A DNA stretch of 64,000 nt from Fervidibacter canadensis (GTDB lineage: Bacteria; Armatimonadota; Fervidibacteria; Fervidibacterales; Fervidibacteraceae): the NCBI GenBank assembly GCA_041446545.1, contig JBGOEJ010000007.1, forward strand, positions 1 to 64,000, given 5' to 3'. Made by a program: the position numbers and the translations under genes. The notes under the pieces were generated by a model, which was given only the letters and a program-made list of their open reading frames with translations, was not told where the DNA came from and made no database searches. Below are positions 6,877 through 16,135 of the stretch, in pieces; positions within the stretch are counted from its first letter, which is position 1, and every line of letters starts with the position of its first letter.

Positions 6877-8181
6877 TCAACGGGCTTCAACGACCAGCCA
6901 ATGCCAACCTGTCATCATCCGCCGCTCTCCTTCGTCACCGCTTCCACCATCCCAAACGGAAAAAGCCATCGGTAGCCGTTGAACGCCATCAGGCAGGGGG
7001 ATTTTCATCACGACACTCCATTGCCCTTGCTGCCATTGCCCCTTCGCCTCAAAGGGCGTTGATTGACGGCGCATCGTCCTGACGCCTGTCACTTGCAAGA
7101 CTTCGCCCCCTCGTCCCGCCATCCAACGCCACACCCGCACAGGCGCCTGCGGGTCGCCCCAAAAGAGCGAGGGCAACGGCTTCGCCAAATCTTCGGGACA
7201 CTGCACGGCAACACCGTCAGGGCGTGGCGCTCCTTCGTTGGGCGTCGGGTCGTCCCAAACAAGCCGCAAGAGCAACTGTCGCCCTGTCAGTATGGCTTGC
7301 ACTTGCAAGGCGTCAGGTTTCCCCGTTCGTCCCCAAGTGCTTTGCAACGGGAGCCAGAGAGACGACGCATCTTGGCAACTGTCACCTTGCGAGTTTGTGG
7401 CGGTGCTCGCAACAGCCACTTTGATGGCAGTGCCTTCCCGTCTCGGCGGCGGGTTGTTGGTGATGAGCGAGTGGACGAAGTGGGCAATCGCCCACCCTTC
7501 CCGCTCGCTCATCGCACCCTCAAAGGAAGGCATTGGCGTCCCGTCCATCCCTGTCATCAGCGTCCGATAGATGTCGGCGGGTGTGTAGCCGTTTTTGTAG
7601 TTGCGGGTATCCCGCAAACTCAGGATGCGAACGGGGCGACCCTTGCTATCTCGCAAAGTTTTCGCCAGCGGTCCGTTGCCATCGCCTTGCGATCCGTGAC
7701 AGGCACTGCATTGGAACTTGGCATAAACTTGCCGACCCAACGCCAGCAATTCTGGCGATGGCGGCATCGGGTTGATGGCGATGGGTTTGCCGGCGCCTTC
7801 CGTGCGAAACTTGGGAACCAACGATTTGGTGAAAGCGACCAAAGCGTCCAACTCCTCCTCGGACAGCAAATCCTTGACGCCGAACATCGGAGTGGCGGGA
7901 ATGCCCTCACCGATGACCCGACGCAAATCGTCGTCCGTCGGCAAAGTGCCCGACGGCGTGGAGCGGAGTTTGAAGATGCCTTCCGTCAAATCGGGCACGG
8001 ACGGGACAATGAGTTTCGCCAACGGTCCGTCACCCTTGCCTTGCTCGCCGTGACAGGCAGCGCAGTGGCGCAAGAAAAGGGTGCGCCCCAACGCCACTTT
8101 GTCCGTTTGCGACGGGACGCATCGCCATGCAGACAGCAAGGCAGCGACCATCAATGGCGTCGTCCAACGCCACCAACCCAT
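6877..8181 (-). CDS. Di-heme cytochrome c with C-terminal ethylbenzene-dehydrogenase-type heme domain
   Basis: 434 aa from the ATG with GGAGG upstream (MGWWRWTTPLMVAALL, signal or anchor). The first cytochrome c domain has CAACH (Cys40, Cys43, His44). The second has CSACH about 140 residues later, with Met ligand candidates in GTPMPSF. The last about 170 residues (LQVQAILTGRQLLLRLVWDDPTP...) resemble the EB_dh family that binds heme b in DMSO-reductase-type gamma subunits. It is exported and probably transfers electrons in the periplasm. No partner oxidoreductase is adjacent; pyk follows upstream on the same strand with a 14-nt gap. Confidence 0.82.
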   Translation of the reverse strand: MGWWRWTTPLMVAALLSAWRCVPSQTDKVALGRTLFLRHCAACHGEQGKGDGPLAKLIVPSVPDLTEGIFKLRSTPSGTLPTDDDLRRVIGEGIPATPMFGVKDLLSEEELDALVAFTKSLVPKFRTEGAGKPIAINPMPPSPELLALGRQVYAKFQCSACHGSQGDGNGPLAKTLRDSKGRPVRILSLRDTRNYKNGYTPADIYRTLMTGMDGTPMPSFEGAMSEREGWAIAHFVHSLITNNPPPRREGTAIKVAVASTATNSQGDSCQDASSLWLPLQSTWGRTGKPDALQVQAILTGRQLLLRLVWDDPTPNEGAPRPDGVAVQCPEDLAKPLPSLFWGDPQAPVRVWRWMAGRGGEVLQVTGVRTMRRQSTPFEAKGQWQQGQWSVVMKIPLPDGVQRLPMAFSVWDGGSGDEGERRMMTGWHWLVVEAR

Positions 8182-8195
8182 CACTTCGCCTCCTT

Positions 8196-9629
8196 TCATT
8201 CGCTGGTGCCGACGATGTGGACTTTGAGGAAGTTGGCTCGCCCTCGCGCCGAAAGCGGGATGCCAGCGACGATGACGACGATATCGCCTTTTCGGGCAAT
8301 CCCTTCCGCTTCCAATCGTTCGTCCATCAAGCGAATGAGTTCGTCGGTGCTGTCGGTGAAGGGCAAACAATGAGGCATGACGCCCCACAGCAAACTCAAT
8401 CGTCGCTGAACCCGTTCATCGGGCGTGAAAGCGATGATGGGAGCGACAGGGCGGCGTTTGCTGACGAACAACGCCGTTGATCCCGTTTGCGTGAAGACGA
8501 CGATGGCTTTCGCCCCCACATCGGCAGCCGCCAAACAGGCAGCGTCACTGACGGCGTGGGCGATACTTTCTTCCCCCTCGCCCCGTCCTTCGTAAACGGG
8601 TTTTTGCTGCAACGACGGTGTTTCAGCGGCGCAAATGATGCGGTGCATCATCGTCACGGCTTCTACGGGATACTTGCCGACAGCTGTCTCGCCCGAAAGC
8701 ATCAACGCATCGCTGCCATCCAAGACAGCATTGGCGACATCCGACGCTTCCGCCCGTGTGGGTCGGGGCGAGTCCACCATGCTTTCCAACATTTGCGTCG
8801 CCGTGATGACCGGGACGAATTGGCGGTTGGCTTCGGCGATGATGCGTTTTTGCGCCAGCGGCACTTCTTCTGGCGGCAACTCCACGCCTAAATCGCCCCG
8901 CGCCACCATCACGCCGTCGGCGGCTTTCAAAATTTCGTTGAGCCGCTCTAAGGCTTCAGGGCGTTCCAGTTTGGCGATGATGGGCACATCCGCCCCATGA
9001 GCCTGAATGGCGTTGCGCAGCAACTCAATGTCTTCTGCCGACCGAACGAAGGACAAGGCGATGAAATCGGCGCCTGCATGCAAGCCGTTGCGCAAATCCG
9101 CCAAGTCCTCTTCGCTGAGGATGGGCACGGCAAGTTTGGCGCCGGGGATGTTGATGCCTTTGTGCTCTTTAACAAGTCCGCCGCGCACGACACGGCAGGT
9201 CACTCGTTCGCCATCGGTTTGCAGGGTCAGCAACTCAATGCGTCCGTCGTCCACCAAGATGCGCGTCCCTGTTTTCACCGCCGTCGCCAAGTAAGGTGCT
9301 TCCACAGGCAGGAAGATTTGACTTTCGGACAAATCGGCAGGTGGTGGCGGACTGCCCAACACCACTTCGGCGCCTTCGGGCAAGAGAAGCGGTTCGGGCA
9401 AAGTGGCGACCCGCAGCCTTGGTCCTTGCAAATCCCACAGCAACCCGACAGGCTTGTTCAGTTCGTCGGCAAGGGTTCGCACGGTTTCGGCGATGCGACG
9501 GTGCTGCTCCGCCGTCCCGTGCGAGCAATTCACCCGAACGATGTCCACGCCCGCCTGCAAAATAGCGCGCAGTTTTTCTTCGTCCATCGTCGCAGGTCCG
9601 ACGGTAGCGATGATTTTTGCTCGGCGCAT
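8196..9629 (-). CDS. pyk: Pyruvate kinase
   Basis: 477 aa. The N-terminus MRRAKIIATVGPATMDEEKL and motifs such as VNCSHGT, GDLGVELPPEEV (ADP/Mg site region) and SGETAVGKYPVEAV are those of pyruvate kinase. It converts phosphoenolpyruvate and ADP to pyruvate and ATP, the last glycolytic step. The length matches the standard bacterial enzyme, with the C-terminal allosteric domain present (GAKAIVVFTQTGSTALFVSKRRP). The ATG shares its A with the panB stop codon (TGATG), which suggests translational coupling. A TTG one codon earlier is the less likely start. Confidence 0.97.
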   Translation of the reverse strand: MRRAKIIATVGPATMDEEKLRAILQAGVDIVRVNCSHGTAEQHRRIAETVRTLADELNKPVGLLWDLQGPRLRVATLPEPLLLPEGAEVVLGSPPPPADLSESQIFLPVEAPYLATAVKTGTRILVDDGRIELLTLQTDGERVTCRVVRGGLVKEHKGINIPGAKLAVPILSEEDLADLRNGLHAGADFIALSFVRSAEDIELLRNAIQAHGADVPIIAKLERPEALERLNEILKAADGVMVARGDLGVELPPEEVPLAQKRIIAEANRQFVPVITATQMLESMVDSPRPTRAEASDVANAVLDGSDALMLSGETAVGKYPVEAVTMMHRIICAAETPSLQQKPVYEGRGEGEESIAHAVSDAACLAAADVGAKAIVVFTQTGSTALFVSKRRPVAPIIAFTPDERVQRRLSLLWGVMPHCLPFTDSTDELIRLMDERLEAEGIARKGDIVVIVAGIPLSARGRANFLKVHIVGTSE

Positions 9630-10492
9630 CAAGACCCCTCCCCCCGCAGCAACTGGTGCAGCCGCTGAAGTTCCTCGGGCGCCATGTGAGTGGCGTGTTC
9701 GCGGGTCGGAAACTTGCCATCACGCACCTCTTGGGCATAAGTGGCGACGCATTGTCGGATCAACTCGCCGACTTCGGCGTAGCGTTTGGCGTGGCGGGGC
9801 GACCAACCGGGCGACATGCCGATCAAATCGTGCAAGACCAGAATTTGCCCATCGCACTGGGCTCCTGCCCCGATGCCGATGGTCGGGATAGACAAGCGTT
9901 CTGTGATGAGGGCGGCGACTTCCTCAGGGACGAGTTCCAAAACGATGGCGAAACAGCCCGCCTCCTGCAACGCCTGCGCCATGTCCACCAACGCTTTCGC
10001 TTCCTCGCTGCGCCGCCCTTGCACTTTAATGCCGCCAAATTGATGCAGCCATTGGGGTGTGAAGCCCAAATGTCCCATGACAGGGATGCCGACTTCCACC
10101 AACGCCCGAACGATGTGAAGGATGGGCGGAGTGCCCCCTTCCACTTTCACGGCTTCCGCTCCGTCCTTCAAAAACAACCCTGCGTTCTCGATCGCCTGCG
10201 CGACGCTCGTTTGGTAGGACAGAAAGGGCATGTCGGCGACCAACAGTGCCCGTTTGATGCCTCGGCGCACGGCGCGGACATGATGGCGCATCTCCTCCAT
10301 CGTCACTGGCAGCGTCGTCTCATAACCCAAAACGACATTCGCCACACTGTCGCCGACCAAAACGAAATCCACACCCGCTTCATCCACCAGCAACGCTGTC
10401 GGGTAATCGTAAGCCGTGACGGCGACAATTTTTTCCCCCGCTTGCTTTTTCTCCAGCAAAGTCCGAACGGTCACCTTGCGGGATATGCTCAT
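9629..10492 (-). CDS. panB: 3-methyl-2-oxobutanoate hydroxymethyltransferase
   Basis: 287 aa from the ATG (MSISRKVTVRTLLEKK); a GTG two codons upstream is a weaker start. Hallmarks are VTAYDYPTA, LVGDSVANVVLG, MPFLSYQ, VKVEGG and GHLGFTPQ, with metal-binding Asp and Glu residues in place. It adds a hydroxymethyl group from 5,10-methylene-tetrahydrofolate to 2-oxoisovalerate, giving ketopantoate on the way to pantothenate and CoA. No panC or panD is adjacent. Its stop overlaps the pyk start by one base. Confidence 0.96.
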   Translation of the reverse strand: MSISRKVTVRTLLEKKQAGEKIVAVTAYDYPTALLVDEAGVDFVLVGDSVANVVLGYETTLPVTMEEMRHHVRAVRRGIKRALLVADMPFLSYQTSVAQAIENAGLFLKDGAEAVKVEGGTPPILHIVRALVEVGIPVMGHLGFTPQWLHQFGGIKVQGRRSEEAKALVDMAQALQEAGCFAIVLELVPEEVAALITERLSIPTIGIGAGAQCDGQILVLHDLIGMSPGWSPRHAKRYAEVGELIRQCVATYAQEVRDGKFPTREHATHMAPEELQRLHQLLRGEGS

Positions 10493-10524
10493 CGTCACTC
10501 ACCCGCCCAAGTCGCTCAAGGGGC

Positions 10525-10557
10525 GATTAGCCACGACAAAAAGGGTTAACGCCCTTT
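10525..10557 (-). terminator. Terminator-like palindrome after the DUF4380-like gene, next to a dispersed half-hairpin
   Basis: On the minus strand AAAGGG-CGTTAA-CCCTTTTT forms a 6-bp stem followed by a U-run; its first bases overlap the stop codon of the gene at 10556-11485. Directly beyond it is ATTAGCCACGAC (plus strand 10526-10537), the right half of the hairpin family seen at 38177, 39217 and elsewhere. Confidence 0.5.
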
Positions 10558-11485
10558 AGCCGAACAATGAAGAGATGCCGCATTGGGGCAGCAAGGTGGC
10601 AAGGGTTTGGGCGAGTTGCTCTTCGTCCTCGCTGACCGTCACGCCCTGAAAGAGGTGCCATCGCTCCTCGTGTTCCAACGCTTCATCGGGTTGCAACTTT
10701 GTCAAGGGGCTGAGGGTTTCCAATTCCAGCATGTCGGCGTTGGTGAAGACTTCGTTGGAGCAGCCAAAGTCGGGATAGGGCGCATCAGCGAGATGGCGGA
10801 AAGTTTTGACGAACAATCGTTCGCCTTTGGCGTAAGCGCACCAACCTGCTAAGTTGGCAAGTCCCAACTTCTGCGGCTCTGGGCGGTTTGGGTCTTGACG
10901 GAGCAGGATGAACTTTCGCCCAAACTTCCAACGGGGGTCGCTCATATCGGTGTAGTGCCATTGCACCAACGGGCGGGCAGGCAGCAACTTTTCGGGGTGC
11001 GGGATGAAGGGCGGCTCAGGTAAAATCGCCATCCCGCCCGGCGCCATCGCCGAGATCGCCCACGCCGCCAACTCAATCGCCCAAAGGTTGCGGTTGATCA
11101 GGATGTGCTTGACGGTCACTTGGGCAGCGTCAGGTGATAGGCTCACCCGCAACCGTTTCTGAATGCCCGTCGTCTTCTCCGTCGGTTGGGTCAATTCCAG
11201 CGTCCATTCGTCCACGATGCGCACTTTTATGGGCTCGTTGTCGGGATAGTAGGTGCGCTCTGGGTGCTCGGGAGCATGCCAAAGGCGATGACCGCCGTAG
11301 ATGCGCCATTCGTCACCGCCGACCTTGCCCAGTTGGTCGGCAAACTCGGCGAACTCGTTGGCTCCGTCAACGAAGCCAAACCGAATAAGGCGCGGACCGA
11401 CTTGCGCCGTTGCGATGACTTCCACGATGCCGTTGCTGAGCCGATAGCATTCGTCCCAGCCACCGTAAGCGACGCGCTCCACCAT
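10556..11485 (-). CDS. DUF4380-like / aldose-epimerase-fold protein
   Basis: 309 aa, no signal peptide, starting MVERVAYGGWDECYRLSNG with AAGGGC upstream. The pattern of beta strands and the segments IVEVIATAQVGPRLIRFGF and YGGHRLWHAPE resemble galactose-mutarotase-like beta-sandwich proteins of the DUF4380 group. A role in sugar binding or epimerisation is possible, but I cannot point to a catalytic His/Glu pair with confidence. It stands between panB (same strand, about 63 nt away) and a divergently transcribed glycosyltransferase. Confidence 0.6.
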   Translation of the reverse strand: MVERVAYGGWDECYRLSNGIVEVIATAQVGPRLIRFGFVDGANEFAEFADQLGKVGGDEWRIYGGHRLWHAPEHPERTYYPDNEPIKVRIVDEWTLELTQPTEKTTGIQKRLRVSLSPDAAQVTVKHILINRNLWAIELAAWAISAMAPGGMAILPEPPFIPHPEKLLPARPLVQWHYTDMSDPRWKFGRKFILLRQDPNRPEPQKLGLANLAGWCAYAKGERLFVKTFRHLADAPYPDFGCSNEVFTNADMLELETLSPLTKLQPDEALEHEERWHLFQGVTVSEDEEQLAQTLATLLPQCGISSLFG

Positions 11486-11543
11486 GCCCTTGTCACTCCT
11501 TCAGCGAGTTCGCCTCAAATGATGCCGCTAAAGGGATGGTTTT

Positions 11544-13022
11544 GTGCCAAGATGCTTGTGGGTGAGTGAAAGGGTGCGGCAAAGCCGAAAGGAATGGGCG
11601 GCGAGCCTCGTCGCAGTGTTGATTGTGGTGCTGTTTCTCGGTGTGGAAGGTTGGTATGGCGATGCGTGGTTAGTCCCTTGGCACGATGAAGTCGTCATCG
11701 CCCGCCTCGCTCAAAACTGGGCGGCGGGAAGAGGTTTCCGCAACGATTTGCTAAAAGGCGTGCTGACGGGCGCCGAACGAAGCACCTTCTGGCAAATGCC
11801 CTTTTACCCGATGGTGCTGGCAGTTTGGGGCAGGATGTTGGGGTTTGACCTGAAGGCGTTGCGTTGGCTCAGTCGTTTGTTGGGCGTGTGCAGTTTGCTG
11901 TTGACTTTCGCCCTCTTGAAGCGTTTGGGCGCTTCGCCCTTTTGGTGCGCTTTGGCAGTTTTGTGGATCGCCAGCGATTTGAATTTCCAATTCGCCGCCA
12001 ACTTCGTCCGCCCTGAAATGCTCTGCGGGACGCTTTTGCTCCTTGCCGCCTTCCTCTCCGTCCCCCGTCCCTCGTCCTTCGCCCCTTCTCCATCTTGGTG
12101 GCTGATTGGCATCATCGTGGCGCTTTCTGTGCTGACGCATCCGATTGCCTTGCCGATGGCGTTGGTGCTGACGGTTATCGCTCATCGCAGGTCGGGATGG
12201 CAAGGTGCGATTGCCATCACCGTCCCGTTGCTCCTTGCGATGGCGGGTTGGCTTCTTTATGCTGCCACCGATTGGGCGACTTTCCTCGCCCAAATGCAGG
12301 CTCACTGGCTTAATAAAGGACGAGGAGATTTTTTGACGCTCGCCTTAGGTGCAGCCTTTTGGGGCTTTCAGTTTTACTTGGGCATCCCACTCAATGTCGT
12401 TCCTGCCATCGCCATTGTGGTCACGACAACATTGGCAACGCTGCGACGACATTTGCTCATCCCGAAAAGTTTCCTCGCTTTCGCCATCGCCCTCTACGCC
12501 GTCACCGCTTTGGGTGGGGAAGCCAGTTACCCCGCCCTTTGCGTGCCTTTCGTTTATTTGCTGGCTGCCCTGCTATTTCAAGGTTTGGGCGAACGAAAGG
12601 CGGCTTGGGGAAGGGTTCTGGTAGCAATTGCCCTTGGGTGGTGGGCATATCAAGCCAGCGTCGTCGCCCGTCACCTCATTGCCGTCCCCAAAATCCGAAG
12701 GGAGTTGGCGACCTTTTACGCCGAACTTGACCGCTCTCTGCCACCCAATGCCCGTTTGCTCGTCGGCAGTTTCTCGCCCGACCCGACTTTTCATTTGCTG
12801 CGTTTTCGCCCCGATGTTAGGGTTTACGAATTGATGCCGTTGCCGATGGTGGACAGAAAGGCATTTCGGCGATTGCGCCATCACCTCACGCATGCCTTGC
12901 TGCTGTCAGGATTACGATGGCGCAGCGGCGTCCGATTGAGGCAGTGGCATTTCTCTTTCGGCGGCTTGGCAAAAGGCGAGAAAGGCATCACCCTCGTCTT
13001 GTGGCAGTGCCGAGCACCTTGA
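11544..13022 (+). CDS. GT39/PMT-like membrane glycosyltransferase
   Basis: 492 aa from a GTG with AAGGGA 7 nt upstream. The protein has about ten hydrophobic segments. The first extracytoplasmic loop carries WLVPWHDEVVIARLAQNWAAGRGF, where the Asp-Glu pair matches the catalytic acidic motif of ArnT/PMT-like (GT-C) transferases. Such enzymes move sugars from polyprenyl phosphate carriers to lipids or proteins outside the membrane. The last about 120 residues form a soluble tail. A strong terminator follows at 13025. Donor and acceptor cannot be told. Confidence 0.72.
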   Translation: MPRCLWVSERVRQSRKEWAASLVAVLIVVLFLGVEGWYGDAWLVPWHDEVVIARLAQNWAAGRGFRNDLLKGVLTGAERSTFWQMPFYPMVLAVWGRMLGFDLKALRWLSRLLGVCSLLLTFALLKRLGASPFWCALAVLWIASDLNFQFAANFVRPEMLCGTLLLLAAFLSVPRPSSFAPSPSWWLIGIIVALSVLTHPIALPMALVLTVIAHRRSGWQGAIAITVPLLLAMAGWLLYAATDWATFLAQMQAHWLNKGRGDFLTLALGAAFWGFQFYLGIPLNVVPAIAIVVTTTLATLRRHLLIPKSFLAFAIALYAVTALGGEASYPALCVPFVYLLAALLFQGLGERKAAWGRVLVAIALGWWAYQASVVARHLIAVPKIRRELATFYAELDRSLPPNARLLVGSFSPDPTFHLLRFRPDVRVYELMPLPMVDRKAFRRLRHHLTHALLLSGLRWRSGVRLRQWHFSFGGLAKGEKGITLVLWQCRAP

Positions 13023-13024
13023 AG

Positions 13025-13054
13025 GGCGCAATGGGACATTGCGCCGACTTTTTT
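13025..13054 (+). terminator. Intrinsic terminator after the GT39-like gene
   Basis: GGCGCAATG-GGA-CATTGCGCC is a perfect 9-bp stem followed by GAC and six T, beginning 2 nt past the stop codon. It fits a factor-independent terminator. Confidence 0.9.
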
Positions 13055-13172
13055 CATCGGCACGGAGGAAATGTGCGTCCGACAGTCGGCACGATTTAAA
13101 ACCGTGTCCTACAATTGGCTGGGCGCATCATTGAGAGCAGTCACATTGACTGGCAAGATAGGAGGGACGAAT

Positions 13173-14219
13173 GTGGTTGAGGCAAGCCCTGTTGTCACCG
13201 AAGCGGAGTTGCATCAGCGTCTTGCTCGGTTGCCCCGTGTGGCGCTGGGCACTTTGCCCACCCCTTTAGAACCTCTGCCTCGCCTTTCGGAACTTTTGGG
13301 CGTTCGCATGTTCATCAAGCGGGACGATTTGACGGGTTTGGCGCTTGGGGGCAACAAGGTGCGGCACTTGGAGTTCACTTTGGCGATGGCGATGGAGGAA
13401 GGTTGCGATGTCATCATCAATGGCGCCGCCGTCCAGTCCAACTATTGCCGCCAAACAGCCGCTGCCTGCGCCAAGTTGGGGCTCAAATGCGCCCTCGTCC
13501 TGCGGCGCGACCGACGCATTGACCAATTCAAGACCACCGAACCGCAGGGCAATTTGTTGCTGGACTATCTCTTCGGCGCCGATGTGCGTTTTGTGGACGC
13601 CGATGCCGACATGGACACCGAGAAAGAACGCCTCGCCGAGGAATACCGCGCCAAAGGGCATAAACCCTTCGTCATCAAGCACCCCGACCTCGGCGGTGGC
13701 TTTGGTTACCTCATTTGCCTGTTAGAGTTGGTGGAGCAATGTCGGCAGTTGGGCATTGAGCCGACCCACCTCATTCACAGTTCGTCCACACCGACGCAGG
13801 TGGGCTTTGTCGTCGGCGCCAAAGCGTTGGGACTGAATTGGCGCATCCTCGGCATCAGTCCCCACCATCGCCCTGACGCTCCCGACCGCATCGCAGAGTT
13901 GAGCAACTTGGTGGCGGAGCGATTGGGTTTACCTGTCCGTGTCACGCCCGACGAAATCGGCTACTCGCTGGCATATGTGGGCGAAGGTTACGGCATCCCG
14001 ACAGACGAAGGGATGGAAGCCCTCGTCTTGATGGCACGCACTGAAGGGATTTTGCTTGACCCCGTCTACACCGCCAAAGCCTTCGCCGCCATCGTGGACA
14101 TGGCTCGCAAAGGCAAACTGACCAAAGAGCACACGGTTATCTTCGTCCACACGGGTGGCGTCCCCGCCTTGTTCGCCTACCAACCGACAGTGCTGAAGGC
14201 GCTCGGTTGGAGCGTTTGA
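13173..14219 (+). CDS. D-cysteine desulfhydrase / ACC deaminase family PLP enzyme
   Basis: 348 aa from a GTG at 13173 with GGAGGG 6 nt upstream; the open frame runs farther 5' but lacks homology there. The PLP lysine lies in LALGGNKVRHLEF, followed by NGAAVQSNYCRQTAAACAKLG, which binds the cofactor phosphate and substrate in this fold-type II family. The likely reaction is D-cysteine to pyruvate, sulfide and ammonia; ACC deaminase is the main alternative and cannot be excluded by eye. It stands alone between a terminator and a dispersed hairpin. Confidence 0.85.
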   Translation: MVEASPVVTEAELHQRLARLPRVALGTLPTPLEPLPRLSELLGVRMFIKRDDLTGLALGGNKVRHLEFTLAMAMEEGCDVIINGAAVQSNYCRQTAAACAKLGLKCALVLRRDRRIDQFKTTEPQGNLLLDYLFGADVRFVDADADMDTEKERLAEEYRAKGHKPFVIKHPDLGGGFGYLICLLELVEQCRQLGIEPTHLIHSSSTPTQVGFVVGAKALGLNWRILGISPHHRPDAPDRIAELSNLVAERLGLPVRVTPDEIGYSLAYVGEGYGIPTDEGMEALVLMARTEGILLDPVYTAKAFAAIVDMARKGKLTKEHTVIFVHTGGVPALFAYQPTVLKALGWSV

Positions 14220-14246
14220 AAGTTGCGACCGTTTCTTTCGCAAGGC

Positions 14247-14277
14247 TTTTGTGTCGTGGCTGACAGCCACTCCAATA
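14247..14277. repeat. Dispersed hairpin element, copy b
   Basis: Contains GTGGCTGACAGCCAC (14256-14270), a 6-bp palindromic stem with a three-base centre, flanked as in other copies: read on the minus strand it is TTGGAGTGGCT...AGCCACGACACAAAA. It lies 27 nt after the stop of the desulfhydrase-like gene. Confidence 0.7.
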
Positions 14278-14323
14278 AGGATGAGCAAACCGACGCTCCC
14301 TCCGACTCTCTATGGCATGCAGT

Positions 14324-16039
14324 TCAATGGCGTCGCACCTTCAGCCAATCGCGCAATTGCCCGTAAGGTCGGGTGTTCAGGATGTTGGCAGGTTCGCACC
14401 ACGCCCGTCGGGCGACGGCAACGGCGAAGCGCATGAAGGACAAATGGTCGTCGTGGTGGGCATCCGTGCCCAAACTCAACAGCACCCCTGCTTCTTTGGC
14501 ATAGCGGGCGTTTTCGTCGTTCAAGTCCAACCGTTCAGGCGACCCGTTGATTTCCAATGCCACACCTGTCTGTCGCGCCCTTTCCACCAACGCTTCCAAG
14601 TCCACCTCGTAAGGCGGGCGTTGGTTGATGAGCCGACCCGTCGGGTGACCGATAATGTGCACCAGCGGGTTCTCCATCGCCTTGAGGATGCGCTTCGTCA
14701 TCTCTTCGCGGCTCATCTTCATCGCCGAATGCACCGACGCAATGACGATATCCAGTTGCCGCAGGATGTCTTCGTCCATATGCAAACTGCCGTCGGGAGC
14801 GATGTCCACTTCAATGCCCGCCAAGATGGGAAAGCCCAGCCGCTCGCTAACTTGACGAATTTCGCGGATGAGTTTGCGGAAGTTTTCGGGCTTGACGCCC
14901 CAACCCATCGGCGGCGAGTGGTCGGTGATGGCGAGGTATTCGTAGCCTCGTTCCCTTGCCGCCCTCGCCATCTCTTCCACCGTGTTGGCGCCGTCGCTCC
15001 ATTTTGTGTGGCAATGCAACTCGCCCCGAATGTCCTTCAGCGTCACCAAATGGGGCAACGCCCGTCGCTCCGCCGCTTCCAGTTCGCCTCGGTCCTCCCG
15101 CAACTCAGGCGGAATCCAAATCAGCCCGACGGCTTCGTAAACGCTTTCCTCCGTCTCGCCCGCTACCTTCTCGCCCGTCGCCTCGCAAAAGACGCCATAC
15201 TCGTTGATTGTCAAGCCCAACTTCAAGGCGCGGTTGCGCAGGGCGATGTTGTGGGCTTTAGAGCCTGTGAAGTATTGCGAAGCCGCCCCGAAACTTTCTG
15301 GGTCTACTGCCCGCAAGTCCACTTGCAAGTTGTTCGCCATCAGGACGCTGGATTTGGTCGTCCCGTGCGCCAGCACTTTTTGGACTTCGGGCAACTTCAC
15401 GAAACGCTCCATCACTGGCTCACTCTTTCGGGTCGCCACCAAGATGTCCAAGTCACCGACCGTCTCCTTCCATCGGCGCAAACTGCCGGCGGGCAAAATC
15501 TGCTCCACTTGCGGCAACTCCCGAAGTTCGGCGACGATGCGTTCGGCGATGGCTAAGGCGATATGGAGCGGGACGCGCCCTTGTTGCTGTCGCCAAAGTT
15601 GGATGCCTTCCAAGATGTTGCGCACTTTCTGCTCACCCATGCCCGGCAACTTCGTCAACTTGCCCGCTTTCGCCGCCGCCTCCAATTCGTCCACGCTCGT
15701 GATGCCCAAGCGTTCGTAAAGCATGGCGATAGTGCGAGGACCAACACCCTGAATTTCCAGCAACTGCCGCAGTTGAGGCGGATACTTCTGGCGCAATTGC
15801 TCCAGTCGTGTCGTCGTGCCCTTCTGCAGAAACTCGGTGATGTCTCTGGCGATGCTTTCGCCGATGCCCTCAATCTGGTTTAACCGTTTCGCCTTGACCA
15901 AATCCTCAATGGGCTCTTTCAGGGCAGCGATGGCGTCAGCGGCGCGGCGATAGGCGCGCGCTTTGAAAGGATTTTCGCCGGCAATCTCCATCAAATCCGC
16001 CGTCTCCTCCAGCATCGCCACGACTTTTTCGTTCTGCAT
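14324..16039 (-). CDS. polX: Family X DNA polymerase with PHP domain
   Basis: 571 aa from MQNEKVVAMLEETADLME; the SD GGGAGGTGA lies 8-10 nt upstream. Residues about 1-150 carry the helix-hairpin-helix region (IEGIGESIA, IQGVGPRTI, LPGMGEQKV). The polymerase palm follows with GSLRRWKETVGDLDILVA, holding the two catalytic Asp, and a later Asp in NNLQVDLRAVD. The C-terminal PHP domain starts at about residue 335 with RGELHCHTKWSDG and contains ITDHSPP and GTDAHHD, metal ligands of the 3'-5' exonuclease/phosphoesterase. It fills short gaps in base excision repair. Confidence 0.95.
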   Translation of the reverse strand: MQNEKVVAMLEETADLMEIAGENPFKARAYRRAADAIAALKEPIEDLVKAKRLNQIEGIGESIARDITEFLQKGTTTRLEQLRQKYPPQLRQLLEIQGVGPRTIAMLYERLGITSVDELEAAAKAGKLTKLPGMGEQKVRNILEGIQLWRQQQGRVPLHIALAIAERIVAELRELPQVEQILPAGSLRRWKETVGDLDILVATRKSEPVMERFVKLPEVQKVLAHGTTKSSVLMANNLQVDLRAVDPESFGAASQYFTGSKAHNIALRNRALKLGLTINEYGVFCEATGEKVAGETEESVYEAVGLIWIPPELREDRGELEAAERRALPHLVTLKDIRGELHCHTKWSDGANTVEEMARAARERGYEYLAITDHSPPMGWGVKPENFRKLIREIRQVSERLGFPILAGIEVDIAPDGSLHMDEDILRQLDIVIASVHSAMKMSREEMTKRILKAMENPLVHIIGHPTGRLINQRPPYEVDLEALVERARQTGVALEINGSPERLDLNDENARYAKEAGVLLSLGTDAHHDDHLSFMRFAVAVARRAWCEPANILNTRPYGQLRDWLKVRRH

Positions 16040-16135
16040 CTTTCGGTCACCTCCCTTCATCTTTTCCGTCCCTCGCCTTGTATCCCTCGTCCCTTTTGCT
16101 GACTTCAGGCGCTACAATCAAGGCGGTGAGCGCCA

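Noticed and set aside
7063..8373. Long plus-strand frame opposite the cytochrome c gene
   Set aside because: The minus strand has CxxCH motifs, an SD and a signal peptide; the plus frame has no such support. The same reasoning rejects the plus frames at 9617-10549 and 14312-15556 and the minus frames at 45119-46513 and 47208-48650.
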